A DNA stretch of 64,000 nucleotides from Hydrogenothermus marinus (GCF_003688665.1 NZ_REFO01000014.1:1-64000); one strand, 5' to 3'. Positions 33,829 through 44,023 are shown, numbered from the stretch's first letter. Notes: generated from the letters alone by a model not told the origin. Translations and numbers: made by a program.

Positions 33829-34239
33829 ATGAGGAAAATATCTATTTTAATTTTATTTATTGGCTTTTTAATTACAGGATGTGCAAATGTGCAAAATGCT
33901 TTAAATCCTACACCAGCAAAATTTGTTCCTAAAACAGAAAAATTCGGAAACTATACCTTTGCAGTTCCAGCCAATTTTAAATTAAAAGATGAAGCAACTT
34001 TAATGTACAAAAGTGGATCTAATATTAGAGCATATCTTGTTTATTCTGGAACAGGTACCATTGGAAAAATAGTAAAGTTTTTTGATGAAAATTTATCTAA
34101 GTATGGATGGACAAAATCTTCTGAATTGATAGGTTCTTCAGCTATATTAGTTTACAAAAAAGGAAATCAGTTATTACTTATAAAAGTGGAAAAGATGATA
34201 ACAGCCACTTATATAAAAATGATGTTGACTTGCTCTTAA
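33829..34239 (+). CDS. Small lipoprotein, unknown function
   Basis: 136 residues. Lipobox LITGC puts the lipidated cysteine at residue 18, so it is anchored to a membrane on the periplasmic side. The rest is a small alpha-beta domain (FGNYTFAVPANFKLKDEA, KYGWTKSSELIG) that I cannot assign. ATG start behind GAGAGG. It stands alone between bioB and tRNA-Leu. Confidence 0.7.
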   Translation: MRKISILILFIGFLITGCANVQNALNPTPAKFVPKTEKFGNYTFAVPANFKLKDEATLMYKSGSNIRAYLVYSGTGTIGKIVKFFDENLSKYGWTKSSELIGSSAILVYKKGNQLLLIKVEKMITATYIKMMLTCS

Positions 34240-34253
34240 TGTCATATAAATTA

Positions 34254-34262
34254 TGATATAAT
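34254..34262 (+). promoter_or_regulatory. Extended -10 promoter of tRNA-Leu(UAG)
   Basis: TGATATAAT, ending 11 bases before the tRNA gene; the -35 is unclear. Confidence 0.5.
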
Positions 34263-34273
34263 TTTCAACCTTT

Positions 34274-34357
34274 GCGAGCGTGGCGGAATTGGCAGACGCG
34301 CGGGACTTAGGATCCCGTGGCCGCAAGGCCGTGAGGGTTCAACTCCCTCCGCTCGCA
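34274..34357 (+). tRNA. tRNA-Leu, anticodon UAG
   Basis: 84-base class II tRNA with a long variable arm. Acceptor GCGAGCG pairs with CGCTCGC (34350-34356), discriminator A. Anticodon stem CGGGA/TCCCG encloses CTTAGGA, giving anticodon TAG (reads CUN). T loop GGTTCAACTCC is normal. CCA is not encoded. GC-rich stems fit a thermophile. Confidence 0.97.
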
Positions 34358-34358
34358 T

Positions 34359-37148
34359 TTATTCTTCAAGGTTTTTATTATCTATAAGTGGAAGTTTTTC
34401 TGCTGGGATAGGTTCTCTAATATAATATCCTTGAGAATAATCTATACCTATTTCTTCAATTTTTCTTTGAATATTTTCATCACTTACAAACTCTGCTATA
34501 GTTTTTATTCCAAGCTCTTTTGTAAAATGAACTATTGCTTTTACTAATGTTAAAGATTTATCATCAGTTAATATATTTTTAATTAAAGAACCATCTATTT
34601 TTAGATAATCTACTCCAATATTTAAAATATAAACAAAGTTAGAATATCCAGTTCCAAAATCATCAATAGATATTTTCACATTATATTCTTTTATATCCTT
34701 TATGAAATCTGCCACAAGATTATAGCTTTCAATCTCTTCGCTTTCTGTTATTTCTAAAACAACACTATTAGAACTTTTTATATTGTACTCTTTAATTTTA
34801 TTTTTTATAAATTTATAAATTTCAGAATCTAAAAGATCCAATGTAGAAATATTTAAAGATATCTCTTCTTCTCTATTTTCAAAAACTTTCAAGCTTTTTT
34901 CTATCATTATTTTTGTAATTTGAGGATATAATTTTGCTCTTTTTGCAATATCTAAGAAATAATAAGGGGATACAACTTTGCCATCTTCATCTATTAATCT
35001 AACTAATGCTTCATACTTTTCTATTTTTTTAGTTTTATTATTATAAATAGGTTGAAAATATGGAACTATTCTATCATTAGCTATAGCATTTTTAATTTTA
35101 CTAATCCATTTTAATGTATTTACATACTCTTGTTTTGCACTTTTTGATTCATCATAAAATAGATATTTAAAATTAGTTTCTTTTACTTTTTTTACAGCAG
35201 CTTCAGTATCTAAAATAGCTTTTTCTATAACTTCATAATTTCCATTGATTAATGCTATGCCTGCCCTTAAAAGAATATTTATATCAAATCCTTCATAATT
35301 GAAAGCTCTATTTTCTATATTAAATATAATACTTAATACAAAATCTTTTATCTCATTTTTATCTTTCTTTGAAAAGAAAACAAATGTAAACTCATCTGAA
35401 GGAAATTTGTATAATTTTATATATTCTTTTTCAAAGCCTTTTAATATTTTTGACATTTCTTTTAATATATAATTTCCAGCTTCAAAACCATAAATATCAT
35501 TCAGCTCTCTAAAATCATCAATATTGAATATAACTATAGCATATGGTTGTTTCTTTCTTATATCTTCAATAAGTTTTGTTCTATTTGGTAAAGATGTTAA
35601 ATTATCGAAATATAACATTCTTCTTAATTTTTCTTGTGCTTCTATTAAATCTGTTATATCTACTCTTACTGCTACAAACTCTTCTATATTACCTTTTTCA
35701 TCAAGGATTGGAACTATTGACATTTTCATTACTAAAGTTCTTCCATCTTTTGTTTTTATTTTTAATATTCCTTTCCAAACTTTTTTAGATAAAATTGTTT
35801 TCCACATATCTTCAAATTTTTCTTTTGGTTCATCTGGATGCCTAAAAATATTATGTGGTTTGCCTAATACCTCTTCTAATTTATATCCTGTTATTTCTAA
35901 AAATGCTTTATTTGCATAAGTAATATTTCCCTTTATATCACTTTTTGATACAAGAGTTGCACTATCAAGAGCTATCTGATACCCTTTGAGAAAACTAATA
36001 TATTTTTTAATTTCATCTTGCATGATATTAAAAGTTTCAGCTATCTTCTTAAATTCATCTTCTGTATTTATAGTTAAATATTCTGTATAATCTTGATTCC
36101 TTAATCTTTGAATAGCTCTTTCTATTTTTACTAAAGGTTTTTCTATAGAGTAATAGAATCCAGTAGATAGATAAGATACAATTAACAATAGAGCTATCAG
36201 TCCAAAGATAAGTAAATATATTTCTGTGTAAAGCTCATTTTCCCTTTCTTGAATGGAAACATTAATTTTCTGTAAAAGATTTTTTCTAAAAGAATCAATC
36301 TTTGAAATAATTTTTCTTGAATCTTCAAAAAATTTCTCAGGCTCTTCATATTCCTTTTGATTGATAATATTTTGAACATAATTTATATAGTTTTCTATAT
36401 CTTTTTTTATAGATTTATATTCATTTTTCAGAGTATTATTTTTATCCTGCTTAAAATAATATTTAAAGCTTAAATCTAATTTTTGTAGATTGAACTTAAG
36501 GACTGAAATTAGATTTTGTATTATTCTTTTATCTTCTGGATTAATATTTTTTTCAGATAAAAATTCTGTTAAATAAACACTTATCTCTCTAATTGTTTCA
36601 TTAATATTGGGTATTGTATCAAATAGAGCAACTAATATATTATCCTCAACTATATTTTTCCCTCTATGAACATAGAGATCATAGTTAATAGCTAAATTTT
36701 CAAGTAAATTTATTATTGTTTTTATTAATTTTGTATGAGCTAAAAAATTCTGTTTTGTATTTTTTATTGATTTAATTTTAAGCCATTCTCTTTTTAAAAA
36801 TGTAATGTTTATTATATGTTTATAATTTTCTAAATCAGAAAATAATTTATCTATATTTTTTTCTTTAATAAGGATGTCTTTTTTTAATGATTTTTCTCCT
36901 TTCAAATATCTATACATTAATCCTCTATGTTCTTGAAAAAGTTTTAAAAGGTCAAAGATTTTTGAAGAAACTTTTAAAGCCTTTTTTTCTTTTTGGATAA
37001 TAGTTAATTCTTCATAAAAATTTTTATATATAGGATAGGAAAAAATTAGGTAAGGTATTAGGCCACCAATTAGAAACATTACCAAAATTTTGTGTTTAAA
37101 TTTTAATTTTCTAAAAAAGCTTTCTGCAGGCTTTATTAACCTATCCAT
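34359..37148 (-). CDS. Membrane c-di-GMP phosphodiesterase: HAMP-PAS-GGDEF(degenerate)-EAL
   Basis: 929 residues. One membrane helix at about 20-40, a helical periplasmic sensor, a second helix around 305-328, a HAMP-like linker (to about 380), a PAS domain (about 385-500), a GGDEF-fold domain and a C-terminal EAL domain. The cyclase signature is FPSDEF instead of GGDEF, so cyclase activity is doubtful. The EAL domain keeps YEALVRL, EITESE, DDFGTGYS, YLKIDGSLI and SQGYYI, so it should hydrolyse c-di-GMP. The gene follows a PilZ gene by two bases; together they make a c-di-GMP control unit. Convergent with tRNA-Leu. Confidence 0.9.
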   Translation of the reverse strand: MDRLIKPAESFFRKLKFKHKILVMFLIGGLIPYLIFSYPIYKNFYEELTIIQKEKKALKVSSKIFDLLKLFQEHRGLMYRYLKGEKSLKKDILIKEKNIDKLFSDLENYKHIINITFLKREWLKIKSIKNTKQNFLAHTKLIKTIINLLENLAINYDLYVHRGKNIVEDNILVALFDTIPNINETIREISVYLTEFLSEKNINPEDKRIIQNLISVLKFNLQKLDLSFKYYFKQDKNNTLKNEYKSIKKDIENYINYVQNIINQKEYEEPEKFFEDSRKIISKIDSFRKNLLQKINVSIQERENELYTEIYLLIFGLIALLLIVSYLSTGFYYSIEKPLVKIERAIQRLRNQDYTEYLTINTEDEFKKIAETFNIMQDEIKKYISFLKGYQIALDSATLVSKSDIKGNITYANKAFLEITGYKLEEVLGKPHNIFRHPDEPKEKFEDMWKTILSKKVWKGILKIKTKDGRTLVMKMSIVPILDEKGNIEEFVAVRVDITDLIEAQEKLRRMLYFDNLTSLPNRTKLIEDIRKKQPYAIVIFNIDDFRELNDIYGFEAGNYILKEMSKILKGFEKEYIKLYKFPSDEFTFVFFSKKDKNEIKDFVLSIIFNIENRAFNYEGFDINILLRAGIALINGNYEVIEKAILDTEAAVKKVKETNFKYLFYDESKSAKQEYVNTLKWISKIKNAIANDRIVPYFQPIYNNKTKKIEKYEALVRLIDEDGKVVSPYYFLDIAKRAKLYPQITKIMIEKSLKVFENREEEISLNISTLDLLDSEIYKFIKNKIKEYNIKSSNSVVLEITESEEIESYNLVADFIKDIKEYNVKISIDDFGTGYSNFVYILNIGVDYLKIDGSLIKNILTDDKSLTLVKAIVHFTKELGIKTIAEFVSDENIQRKIEEIGIDYSQGYYIREPIPAEKLPLIDNKNLEE

Positions 37149-37149
37149 C

Positions 37150-38247
37150 TTATATTCTTAATTCCTTTATTATTTCAAACTCTCTATCAATAACATATTC
37201 TGCTATTTTATCTTCAATTTCTGTATTTTTGATAAACTCAATTCCTGCTCTTTTGCTTTCTTTCAAAATATACCTTATAATCCCTTCAGTTTCTATAGTT
37301 TCTCCTCTTAACTGAAACTTTATACTTACTTTGTCATCTTTATTTAGAAGATCTATCTTATCTGTATATATACCAATTCCACCTATGGATATATCTCTTA
37401 TCAATCCTTCTATGATATTACCATTTTTATTAAGATAAACTTTTATTGCTTCTTTTGGAACTACTCTTAAATATCTTCTTTTTTCCTGTGGTAATTCTGT
37501 AAAATGAAAATCAGTAAGTGTAATATAATCAAATTCTTTGAATTTTTTTATTTTTGCTTTTATTATCTTTGGAAAAGAAGGAACTTTTAGATATATATAT
37601 TTTTCTTCTTCAAAAATAGCAAAATTACAATTTTGAATATCAAGTACAACTGTAACTTCTGAAATTTCTTTTATCCAAGATTTACAGATTACAGGTACTT
37701 CTTTATAAAAATCAAGTATCTCAATTTTTTCTTTTCTATCTGAAATATTTTTTAGAATAGAAAAGATTATTTCTTCTTCTTCTTTAGCTTTTTCATTTTT
37801 TAATTTATGTAGTTCCTCTTCAACTTTTTTATAATAATCTGCATAAGCTTTTTCTACTTCTATTATATATTTGTCTATTAGTTCAATTAAATTTTTTACT
37901 GTATTAAAATCTTTCTTTCCATCTAAAATATAATCTATAAAATCTCTAACTAATCTTAATGTTGAACTTATTAATACTATTTTTAAATCTATTTTACTTT
38001 CTGCTATTTTATATGCAAAATTATAAAGCTCCTTAGAAGGATCTTTTTCATAATTTAAAAATAACAAATTATAAAGCTTTATTCCTATAGTTGTAAGAAC
38101 AGAAGATGGTAAACCTTGTATGTTTTTCTGTTTCTTTTCAAGTAGCATTTCTTGAGTAAAAGAGTTTATAAATTTATCTTTTTCTTTTTCAAAAAACTCT
38201 TTTTCAGATACAATAGATTTTAATAAATCTAAAATCTTTTTTTCCAT
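37150..38247 (-). CDS. PilZ-domain c-di-GMP-binding protein with helical sensor domain
   Basis: 365 residues from ATG 38247, behind AGGAG; the upstream TTG at 38253 would touch the ribosome site. N-terminal half (about 1-160) is helical and ends in a coiled coil rich in Lys and Glu. The C-terminal PilZ domain (about 260-360) has the c-di-GMP pattern RRYLR and DISIGGIGI (DxSxxG). The middle part resembles a YcgR-N-like flavour of domain but is not clear. Two bases separate it from the EAL protein gene, so one makes signal turnover and the other reads it. Confidence 0.85.
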   Translation of the reverse strand: MEKKILDLLKSIVSEKEFFEKEKDKFINSFTQEMLLEKKQKNIQGLPSSVLTTIGIKLYNLLFLNYEKDPSKELYNFAYKIAESKIDLKIVLISSTLRLVRDFIDYILDGKKDFNTVKNLIELIDKYIIEVEKAYADYYKKVEEELHKLKNEKAKEEEEIIFSILKNISDRKEKIEILDFYKEVPVICKSWIKEISEVTVVLDIQNCNFAIFEEEKYIYLKVPSFPKIIKAKIKKFKEFDYITLTDFHFTELPQEKRRYLRVVPKEAIKVYLNKNGNIIEGLIRDISIGGIGIYTDKIDLLNKDDKVSIKFQLRGETIETEGIIRYILKESKRAGIEFIKNTEIEDKIAEYVIDREFEIIKELRI

Positions 38248-38399
38248 AAACAACTCCTATATTTTAAAATATTTATAACAATCTTTATTAAAAGCATAAT
38301 AAATATAATAAAAAAATAATAAATATCAAAAATTTTTTAAAATGAAAAATTTATCTTGCTTGTATTTAAATTAATGTTGAATATCTTAATTTGCCATAA

Positions 38400-38408
38400 T
38401 GTTAAAAT
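38400..38408 (+). promoter_or_regulatory. Extended -10 promoter of leuS
   Basis: TGTTAAAAT 36 bases before the leuS start. The rest of the 197-base gap before leuS is AT-rich and shows no other feature. Confidence 0.4.
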
Positions 38409-38444
38409 AATATATTGGTTTTAATATAAATAGGAGGAATTATT

Positions 38445-41126
38445 TTGTCTGCAGAATATAAGTTTAATGAAATAGAAAATCAATATTTAAAATTATGGGA
38501 AGAAAATAAAGTTTTTAAATCAGAAGAAAAAGATAAAGAAAAGTTTTATGTTCTTGAAATGTTTCCTTATCCATCTGGAAGAATCCATATGGGACATGTA
38601 AGAAATTATGCTATTGGAGATGTAATAAATAGATATTTTAGAATGAAAGGTAAAAATACCCTTCATCCTATGGGATGGGATGCCTTTGGTATGCCTGCAG
38701 AAAATGCGGCTATTAAAAGTGGAATTCATCCTGCAAAATGGACATATAGCAATATTGATTATATGAGAAATGAGTTAAAAAGACTTGGTTTTTCTTATGA
38801 TTGGGATAGAGAGATAGCCACTTGTAATCCAGATTATTATAAATGGAATCAATGGATTTTCTTAAAAATGCTTGAAAAAGGCATTGCATATAGAAAATCT
38901 GCAACTGTTAATTGGTGCCCTCATGATTTAACAGTTTTAGCAAATGAACAGGTAATAGAAGGAAGATGCTGGAGATGTGATACTCCTGTAGTTCAAAAAG
39001 AGATACCTTCTTGGTATTTAAAAATTACAGAATATGCAGAAGAGCTTTTAGAAGATTTAAAACTTCTTGAAGGAAAATGGCCAGATTCTGTTATAAATAT
39101 GCAAAGAAACTGGATAGGAAAATCTATTGGAGCAACTATAAACTTTCCTATTGATGGTACTACTCAAACATTAGAAGTATTTACAACAAGACCAGATACC
39201 ATATTTGGTGTAACTTTTATGGCTCTTGCTCCTGAACATCCTTTAACCTTAGAGCTTGCAAAAGGTACAGGCCAAGAAGAAGAAGTTCAAGCTTTTGTAA
39301 ATAAATATTTATCAATGTCAACTAAGGATAGAAATATAGTAGAAGAAAAAGAAGGAGTATTTACAGGAAGATATGCAATAAATCCTTTAACAAATGAAAA
39401 AATACCAATATATACTGCAAATTATATTTTGTGGGGTTATGGTACAGGAGCAATAATGGCAGTTCCTGCCCATGATGAAAGAGATTACGAGTTTGCTAAA
39501 AAATATAATATTCCAATAAAGCCTGTTATAAAACCATTAAATAAAGATTGGGATTTTGAAAAAGCACCTTATACAGAAGAAGGAATTTTAATAAATTCAG
39601 ATGGATTTGATGGATTAAAATCTTCTGAAGCAAAAGAAAAGATAACGAAAATTCTTGAAGAGAAAAAAATAGGATATAAAACAATTAACTATAGACTTAG
39701 AGACTGGAATATATCAAGACAAAGATACTGGGGAACACCTATACCTGTTATATATTGTAATGATTGTGGAATTGTACCAGTACCAGAGGAAGATTTACCT
39801 GTTGTACTACCTGAAAATGTAGAATTTACAGGAGTTGGTAATCCTCTTGAAAAAGTTGAAGAGTTTGTAAATACAACCTGTCCAAAATGTGGTAAACCTG
39901 CAAAAAGAGAAACAGATACAATGGATACATTTGTAGATAGTTCTTGGTATTTCTTAAGATACTGCGATCCAAAAAATGATAAAAAACCTTTTGATAAAGA
40001 AAAAACTGAATATTGGATGCCTGTAGATATATATATAGGTGGAATAGAACATGCTATTTTACATCTTTTATACTCAAGATTTTTTGTTAAATTTTTAAGG
40101 GATATAGGTCTTGTAGAGATTAAAGAACCTTTTTCTAAATTATTAACTCAAGGAATGGTATTAAAAAAATGGATAAAAATAGAAAAACTACTTGAGATTT
40201 ATAATATCTCAGAAAATACGAGTTTAACAAAGCTTTACAAAATATTTAACATAGAAAAAGAAGATAATAGGACTATAAAACAGTTTTTAGAAGAAAATCA
40301 TCTAAATATTAATGATAATGCAAAACTTTTATTTGAAAAATTAAATCTTCCTATGGATGTTTTAAAAGAGCTTGAAGAAAAATATGGAAAATCAGATAAA
40401 ATGTCAAAATCAAAACATAATACAGTTGATCCTGATGAGATGATAGAAAAATATGGAGCAGATACAGTAAGACTTTATACTCTTTTTGCGGCACCACCTT
40501 CTAATAATTTTGATTGGATAGAAAGCGGTGTAGAAGGTACCCATAGATTTTTAAAAAGAGTTTGGAATTTTGTAATGTCAAATAAAGATAAAATAAAAGA
40601 TATAACTTATACAAAAGAAGATTTTAAAAATTTAAATGAAGAAGACCAAAAATTAAGAAGAAAACTTCACCAAACTATTAAAAAAGTAAATGAAGATATA
40701 ACAAGAGAATATCAATTTAATACTGCAATAGCATCTATAATGGAGCTTTTAAATGAGCTTACATCTTATAAAGGAAATAATGAAAAAGTATTAAAAGAAG
40801 CAATAGAAAATCTAATACTTTTACTATCTCCATTTACACCATTTATATCAGATAAATTATGGAACGAAATAGGTAATGAAGGATTTACAATAAATCGAAA
40901 ATTTCCTGAGCCAGATGAAGAAGCTTTAATAGAAAAGACAAAAGAAATTCCTGTTCAAGTAAATGGAAAAATGAGAGGAAAAATAGTAGTTCCTATAGAT
41001 ATATCAGAAGAAGAAGCAGTTGAAAAAGCAGTTAATGAAGAAGCAATTAAAAAATGGATAGAAGGTAAAAATATAGTTAAAACTATATTTATAAAAGGGA
41101 AAATACTAAATATTATTGTTAAATAG
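38445..41126 (+). CDS. leuS: Leucine--tRNA ligase, single chain with unusual insert
   Basis: 893 residues, class I. HMGH at 48-51, zinc-ribbon-like Cys clusters (158-178 and CNDCG/CPKCG about 438-482), the intact CP1 editing site [15 protein letters not shown] (333-347) and KMSKS at 652-656. Between QGMVL (572) and KMSKS lies about 78 residues that look wholly helical and unlike the usual beta-rich leucine-specific domain. This is the region in which Aquifex LeuRS is split into two subunits; here it is one chain. TTG start at 38445 with AGGAGG upstream. Confidence 0.95.
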   Translation: MSAEYKFNEIENQYLKLWEENKVFKSEEKDKEKFYVLEMFPYPSGRIHMGHVRNYAIGDVINRYFRMKGKNTLHPMGWDAFGMPAENAAIKSGIHPAKWTYSNIDYMRNELKRLGFSYDWDREIATCNPDYYKWNQWIFLKMLEKGIAYRKSATVNWCPHDLTVLANEQVIEGRCWRCDTPVVQKEIPSWYLKITEYAEELLEDLKLLEGKWPDSVINMQRNWIGKSIGATINFPIDGTTQTLEVFTTRPDTIFGVTFMALAPEHPLTLELAKGTGQEEEVQAFVNKYLSMSTKDRNIVEEKEGVFTGRYAINPLTNEKIPIYTANYILWGYGTGAIMAVPAHDERDYEFAKKYNIPIKPVIKPLNKDWDFEKAPYTEEGILINSDGFDGLKSSEAKEKITKILEEKKIGYKTINYRLRDWNISRQRYWGTPIPVIYCNDCGIVPVPEEDLPVVLPENVEFTGVGNPLEKVEEFVNTTCPKCGKPAKRETDTMDTFVDSSWYFLRYCDPKNDKKPFDKEKTEYWMPVDIYIGGIEHAILHLLYSRFFVKFLRDIGLVEIKEPFSKLLTQGMVLKKWIKIEKLLEIYNISENTSLTKLYKIFNIEKEDNRTIKQFLEENHLNINDNAKLLFEKLNLPMDVLKELEEKYGKSDKMSKSKHNTVDPDEMIEKYGADTVRLYTLFAAPPSNNFDWIESGVEGTHRFLKRVWNFVMSNKDKIKDITYTKEDFKNLNEEDQKLRRKLHQTIKKVNEDITREYQFNTAIASIMELLNELTSYKGNNEKVLKEAIENLILLLSPFTPFISDKLWNEIGNEGFTINRKFPEPDEEALIEKTKEIPVQVNGKMRGKIVVPIDISEEEAVEKAVNEEAIKKWIEGKNIVKTIFIKGKILNIIVK

Positions 41127-41136
41127 GAGGAATTAC

Positions 41137-41895
41137 ATGTTAAAAAAATTAACACTAATTTCATTAATACCTTCTGTTGTTTTTGCACAGGAAGAGTGTA
41201 AATGTAAAGAAGATAACAAAGATAAAGAAAAACCACAAGAATTTTCTCTAAGCTTAGGATATGTGCAAACTACAGGAAACTCAGAAACAAATACTATAAA
41301 CTTAAAATCAGACTATAAATATAAATTTGATTCAAAAAGAATTTATTTTAATTTAAATGGAATATATGGAACTTCAAAAGGAGAAAAAACTGCAGAAGAA
41401 ATTTCAGGAAATTTAAGACTTGAAAAAAGATATTTACCTTATTTTGTTTTTTGGGATATAAACTATTATAGAAATCCTTTCCAAAGTTATGAGCATTCTG
41501 TTAAAACAGGTCCAGGTTTAGGTATATATTTATATGAATCAAAAAAAGCTAAGCTATCACTAGCTTATTATCTATATTATGTTTATAATAAACTCAATGC
41601 TCCAAGTCCTTTTTCTAACACTGATGAAGAAAAGTATTACTTACATAATATAGAAGAAAGATTTAAGATAAAATTTACAAAAAATTTAAAACTTAAGCAG
41701 AAATTGATATACAAGCTAACAAGTAGAAAAATGCAAGATTATTTTGTTTATTTTGAATCATCCTTAATAAATGCTTTAACAAAACATTTAGCATTAGAAA
41801 TAGATTATGTAGCAACCTATCAAAATATACCTATAGAAGCAGATATAAAAAGATTAGATACAAAATTTTCTACTTTAATACAGTATAGTTTTTAA
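41137..41895 (+). CDS. DUF481-like outer-membrane beta-barrel protein
   Basis: 252 residues from ATG 41137 behind AGGAGG (an in-frame TTG at 41116 lies within leuS). Signal peptide about 1-17, then a short Cys/Lys/Asp-rich linker (EECKCKEDNKDKEK) and repeating beta strands such as EFSLSLGYVQTTGNSETNT, the start pattern of DUF481 (YdiY-like) porin-like proteins, ending in aromatic Phe as outer-membrane barrels do. Probably an outer-membrane protein. Starts 11 bases after leuS. Confidence 0.75.
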   Translation: MLKKLTLISLIPSVVFAQEECKCKEDNKDKEKPQEFSLSLGYVQTTGNSETNTINLKSDYKYKFDSKRIYFNLNGIYGTSKGEKTAEEISGNLRLEKRYLPYFVFWDINYYRNPFQSYEHSVKTGPGLGIYLYESKKAKLSLAYYLYYVYNKLNAPSPFSNTDEEKYYLHNIEERFKIKFTKNLKLKQKLIYKLTSRKMQDYFVYFESSLINALTKHLALEIDYVATYQNIPIEADIKRLDTKFSTLIQYSF

Positions 41896-41907
41896 GGAGG
41901 ATTAAAA

Positions 41908-42342
41908 ATGGGATTTAAAAAAATAGTTCTTGGTTATGATGGTTCTGAGCCAAGTAAAAAAGCATTAGAAAAAGCAGTAGAACTTACTAAAGAGTTTGAA
42001 GCAGAACTTTTTATAGTTGCAGTTGTTAAACCTTTTGAGTTTGCTGCTATAGATTATATTCCTACTGAAGAGATTGAAAAGTATGAAAAAGAAGAAATAT
42101 CAAAAGAAAAAACTTTTTTAAATGAAGCAGAAGAATATGCAAGAAGTAAAGGAGTAGGGCCTTTTACAAAAGTACTTGAAGGAGAACCTGCAGAAGAGCT
42201 TATGGATTTTGCAGATGAAAATGGATGTGATTTAATTGTTGTTGGATATAGAGGAAAAGGAGGATTTAAAAAGCTACTTCTTGGAAGTACTGCAGGAAAT
42301 CTTGTAAAATATGCAAATCAATCAGTTTTGATTGTTAAGTAA
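41908..42342 (+). CDS. Universal stress protein UspA family
   Basis: 144 residues, single Usp domain: KKIVLGYDGSEPSKKALEKA at the start and the ATP-binding-type motif GYRGKGGFKKLLLGSTAGNL near the end. Small cytoplasmic stress protein. Start behind AAGGAGG. It is 12 bases after the outer-membrane gene; its end overlaps convergent dedA by 21 bases. Confidence 0.92.
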   Translation: MGFKKIVLGYDGSEPSKKALEKAVELTKEFEAELFIVAVVKPFEFAAIDYIPTEEIEKYEKEEISKEKTFLNEAEEYARSKGVGPFTKVLEGEPAEELMDFADENGCDLIVVGYRGKGGFKKLLLGSTAGNLVKYANQSVLIVK

Positions 42343-42894
42343 TTTTGCTCTTACTTTATAAATAAATAAAGCAAGAGTTCCTATTAAAAATATAACTCCA
42401 ACAGCAATAAAATAGTATTCTTTGGCTTTCCCAAAGAATACTTCTGCTGCTTTTCCAAATAAATAGCCTAAGTAAATATATAAAGTAGCCCATATAAAAA
42501 GAGAAATTATATTGAAAAATAAGAACTTAAATGTGTTAAATCCAGTTGCTCCCATTAAAACCATAGGAACAATTCTCATCCCATACATAAATCTAACTAT
42601 AAAGATAGATATTACTCCATATTTTTCTATTAACTGCTTTGCTTTTCTATATTTTCTTCTTGTATAGTTATTTTTTAATAAAAGCTCTCTTCCTTTCCAT
42701 TTACCAAGAAAAAAATATATTAGCTCATGGAATAAAGCACCTAACATTGATATAATTAAAGATATATAAGGATGTAAATATCCAAGTTTTACAAAAAATC
42801 CAACAATTAAAAGGAATATCTCACCTTCTAAAAATGTACCTATGAAAACAGCAATATATCCATAATTTTGTAAAAAATGCTCTACGGATTCTAT
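42322..42894 (-). CDS. DedA-family membrane protein with apparent ATA start
   Basis: 190 residues if started at ATA 42892-42894. The frame upstream of the first ATG (42745-42747) encodes the conserved DedA N-terminus (YGYIAVFIGTFLEGE then IFLLIVGFFVKLGY), so that ATG is internal. Only ATA, GTA and similar codons precede it back to the stop at 42913-42915. AGGAG lies seven bases before ATA, in the right place for a ribosome site. Later blocks are GALFHELIYFFLGKWKG and FIVRFMYGMRIVPMVLMG. DedA proteins move undecaprenyl phosphate or other lipids across the membrane. A mutated ATG or sequence error is the alternative. Confidence 0.8.
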   Translation of the reverse strand: MESVEHFLQNYGYIAVFIGTFLEGEIFLLIVGFFVKLGYLHPYISLIISMLGALFHELIYFFLGKWKGRELLLKNNYTRRKYRKAKQLIEKYGVISIFIVRFMYGMRIVPMVLMGATGFNTFKFLFFNIISLFIWATLYIYLGYLFGKAAEVFFGKAKEYYFIAVGVIFLIGTLALFIYKVRAKLLNNQN

Positions 42895-42929
42895 CCTGCT
42901 ACTCCTCTGTATTTATTTTCTTATCTATT

Positions 42930-43433
42930 TTATATTAAAAACTCTATTAAAAATAGTTGGAAAAACATATTTGAAAAGAAGTGAAATATAGAAGATGCCC
43001 ATATAGATTTTGAGTAATAATAAAGATAACCAAAAATTATAGAAGGAAAAAATGTTAAAACAGATAATATAGAAAAACTTAAAATAAGATGAGGCAAAGA
43101 AAATAAAAAAGAAGTAATAATTATAGCTAAATGATTATTAAATCTTTTTGAAAGTTCATTTTGGATATATCCTCTAAAAAATATTTCTTCAGCAAAAATT
43201 TGTGGAAACTGATTTAATAAAGAAAATGAAAATCCAGACAAAAATGGAAAATAAATAATTGAAGCTAAAAGGCCATAAATGAAGCCTTTAATCTTAAATA
43301 ATCCAAATTTCTCAAAATTATAAAACCATAAAGGTAAAATTAAGATAAAAAAAGAAATATAATAAAAGTATGGATAAAGTTTTGCTAAAATTAAACTTAT
43401 AACTAAAGTAAAATAAAAAATTAAAAAGTTCAT
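42930..43433 (-). CDS. CPBP-family intramembrane metalloprotease
   Basis: 167 residues from ATG 43431-43433 (an upstream ATG at 43478 would overlap ubiX by 34 bases). Several membrane helices with the CPBP/Abi motifs EEIFFRGYIQ (EExxxR) and downstream His residues in LPHLILSF and SIFHFFSNM. The family includes CAAX proteases and bacteriocin-immunity proteins; substrate unknown. No ribosome site is evident, so the start is uncertain. Divergent from ubiX with an 11-base gap. Confidence 0.8.
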   Translation of the reverse strand: MNFLIFYFTLVISLILAKLYPYFYYISFFILILPLWFYNFEKFGLFKIKGFIYGLLASIIYFPFLSGFSFSLLNQFPQIFAEEIFFRGYIQNELSKRFNNHLAIIITSFLFSLPHLILSFSILSVLTFFPSIIFGYLYYYSKSIWASSIFHFFSNMFFQLFLIEFLI

Positions 43434-43444
43434 AAAGGTATTAT

Positions 43445-44023
43445 ATGAAAAAATATGTAGTATGTATAACTGGAGCAAGTGGTGTTATATATGGTCTTAA
43501 AATAGTAGAGGTTTTATCAAAAAATAATATTGTTTATCTTTTAATATCTGATAATGGATACTTAGTTTTAGAAAGGGAACATGGAATAAAAAAAACAGAG
43601 ATAAAAAATTATTTTAATGAAAATGTAAAAATAAAAAATGTAAAAGATATGTCTTCTACATTAGCATCAGGTTCAAGAATTATAGAAACAGAAGGAGTAA
43701 TAATTGCACCTTGTTCTATGTCAACTCTTGGAGCTATTGCAAATGGAGTAAATTATAATCTAATACATAGGGTTGCAGATATTGCTTTAAAAGAAAAGGT
43801 TAAACTTTATTTGCTTGTAAGAGAGATGCCATTTTCATTAATACATATAAAAAATATGGAAAAGCTTTTAAAAGCAGGAGCTATAATTGCAGCTGCATCG
43901 CCGGGATTTTATCATAATCCTAAAACAGTAGAAGATATAGTAAATTTTGTAGTAGGTAAAGTATTAGATAGTTTTAATATTAAACATAATCTTTATAAGA
44001 AATGGAGAGAAAATGAAGATTAG
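43445..44023 (+). CDS. ubiX: Flavin prenyltransferase UbiX
   Basis: 192 residues: KKYVVCITGASGVIYGL at the start, IIAPCSMSTLGAIANG with the conserved Ser, and REMPFSLIHIKNM. It makes prenylated FMN for UbiD-type decarboxylases, needed in quinone synthesis. No ubiD gene is in the window. It overlaps the recombinase gene by 11 bases. Confidence 0.93.
   Translation: MKKYVVCITGASGVIYGLKIVEVLSKNNIVYLLISDNGYLVLEREHGIKKTEIKNYFNENVKIKNVKDMSSTLASGSRIIETEGVIIAPCSMSTLGAIANGVNYNLIHRVADIALKEKVKLYLLVREMPFSLIHIKNMEKLLKAGAIIAAASPGFYHNPKTVEDIVNFVVGKVLDSFNIKHNLYKKWRENED

Noticed and set aside
38248-38444. Possible leader RNA or riboswitch before leuS
   Set aside because: Only homopolymeric AT sequence and a -10 element; no GC-paired stems, T-box or known motif.
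42322-42747. dedA starting at the ATG at 42745-42747
   Set aside because: The frame upstream encodes the conserved first membrane part of DedA, so this ATG is internal.
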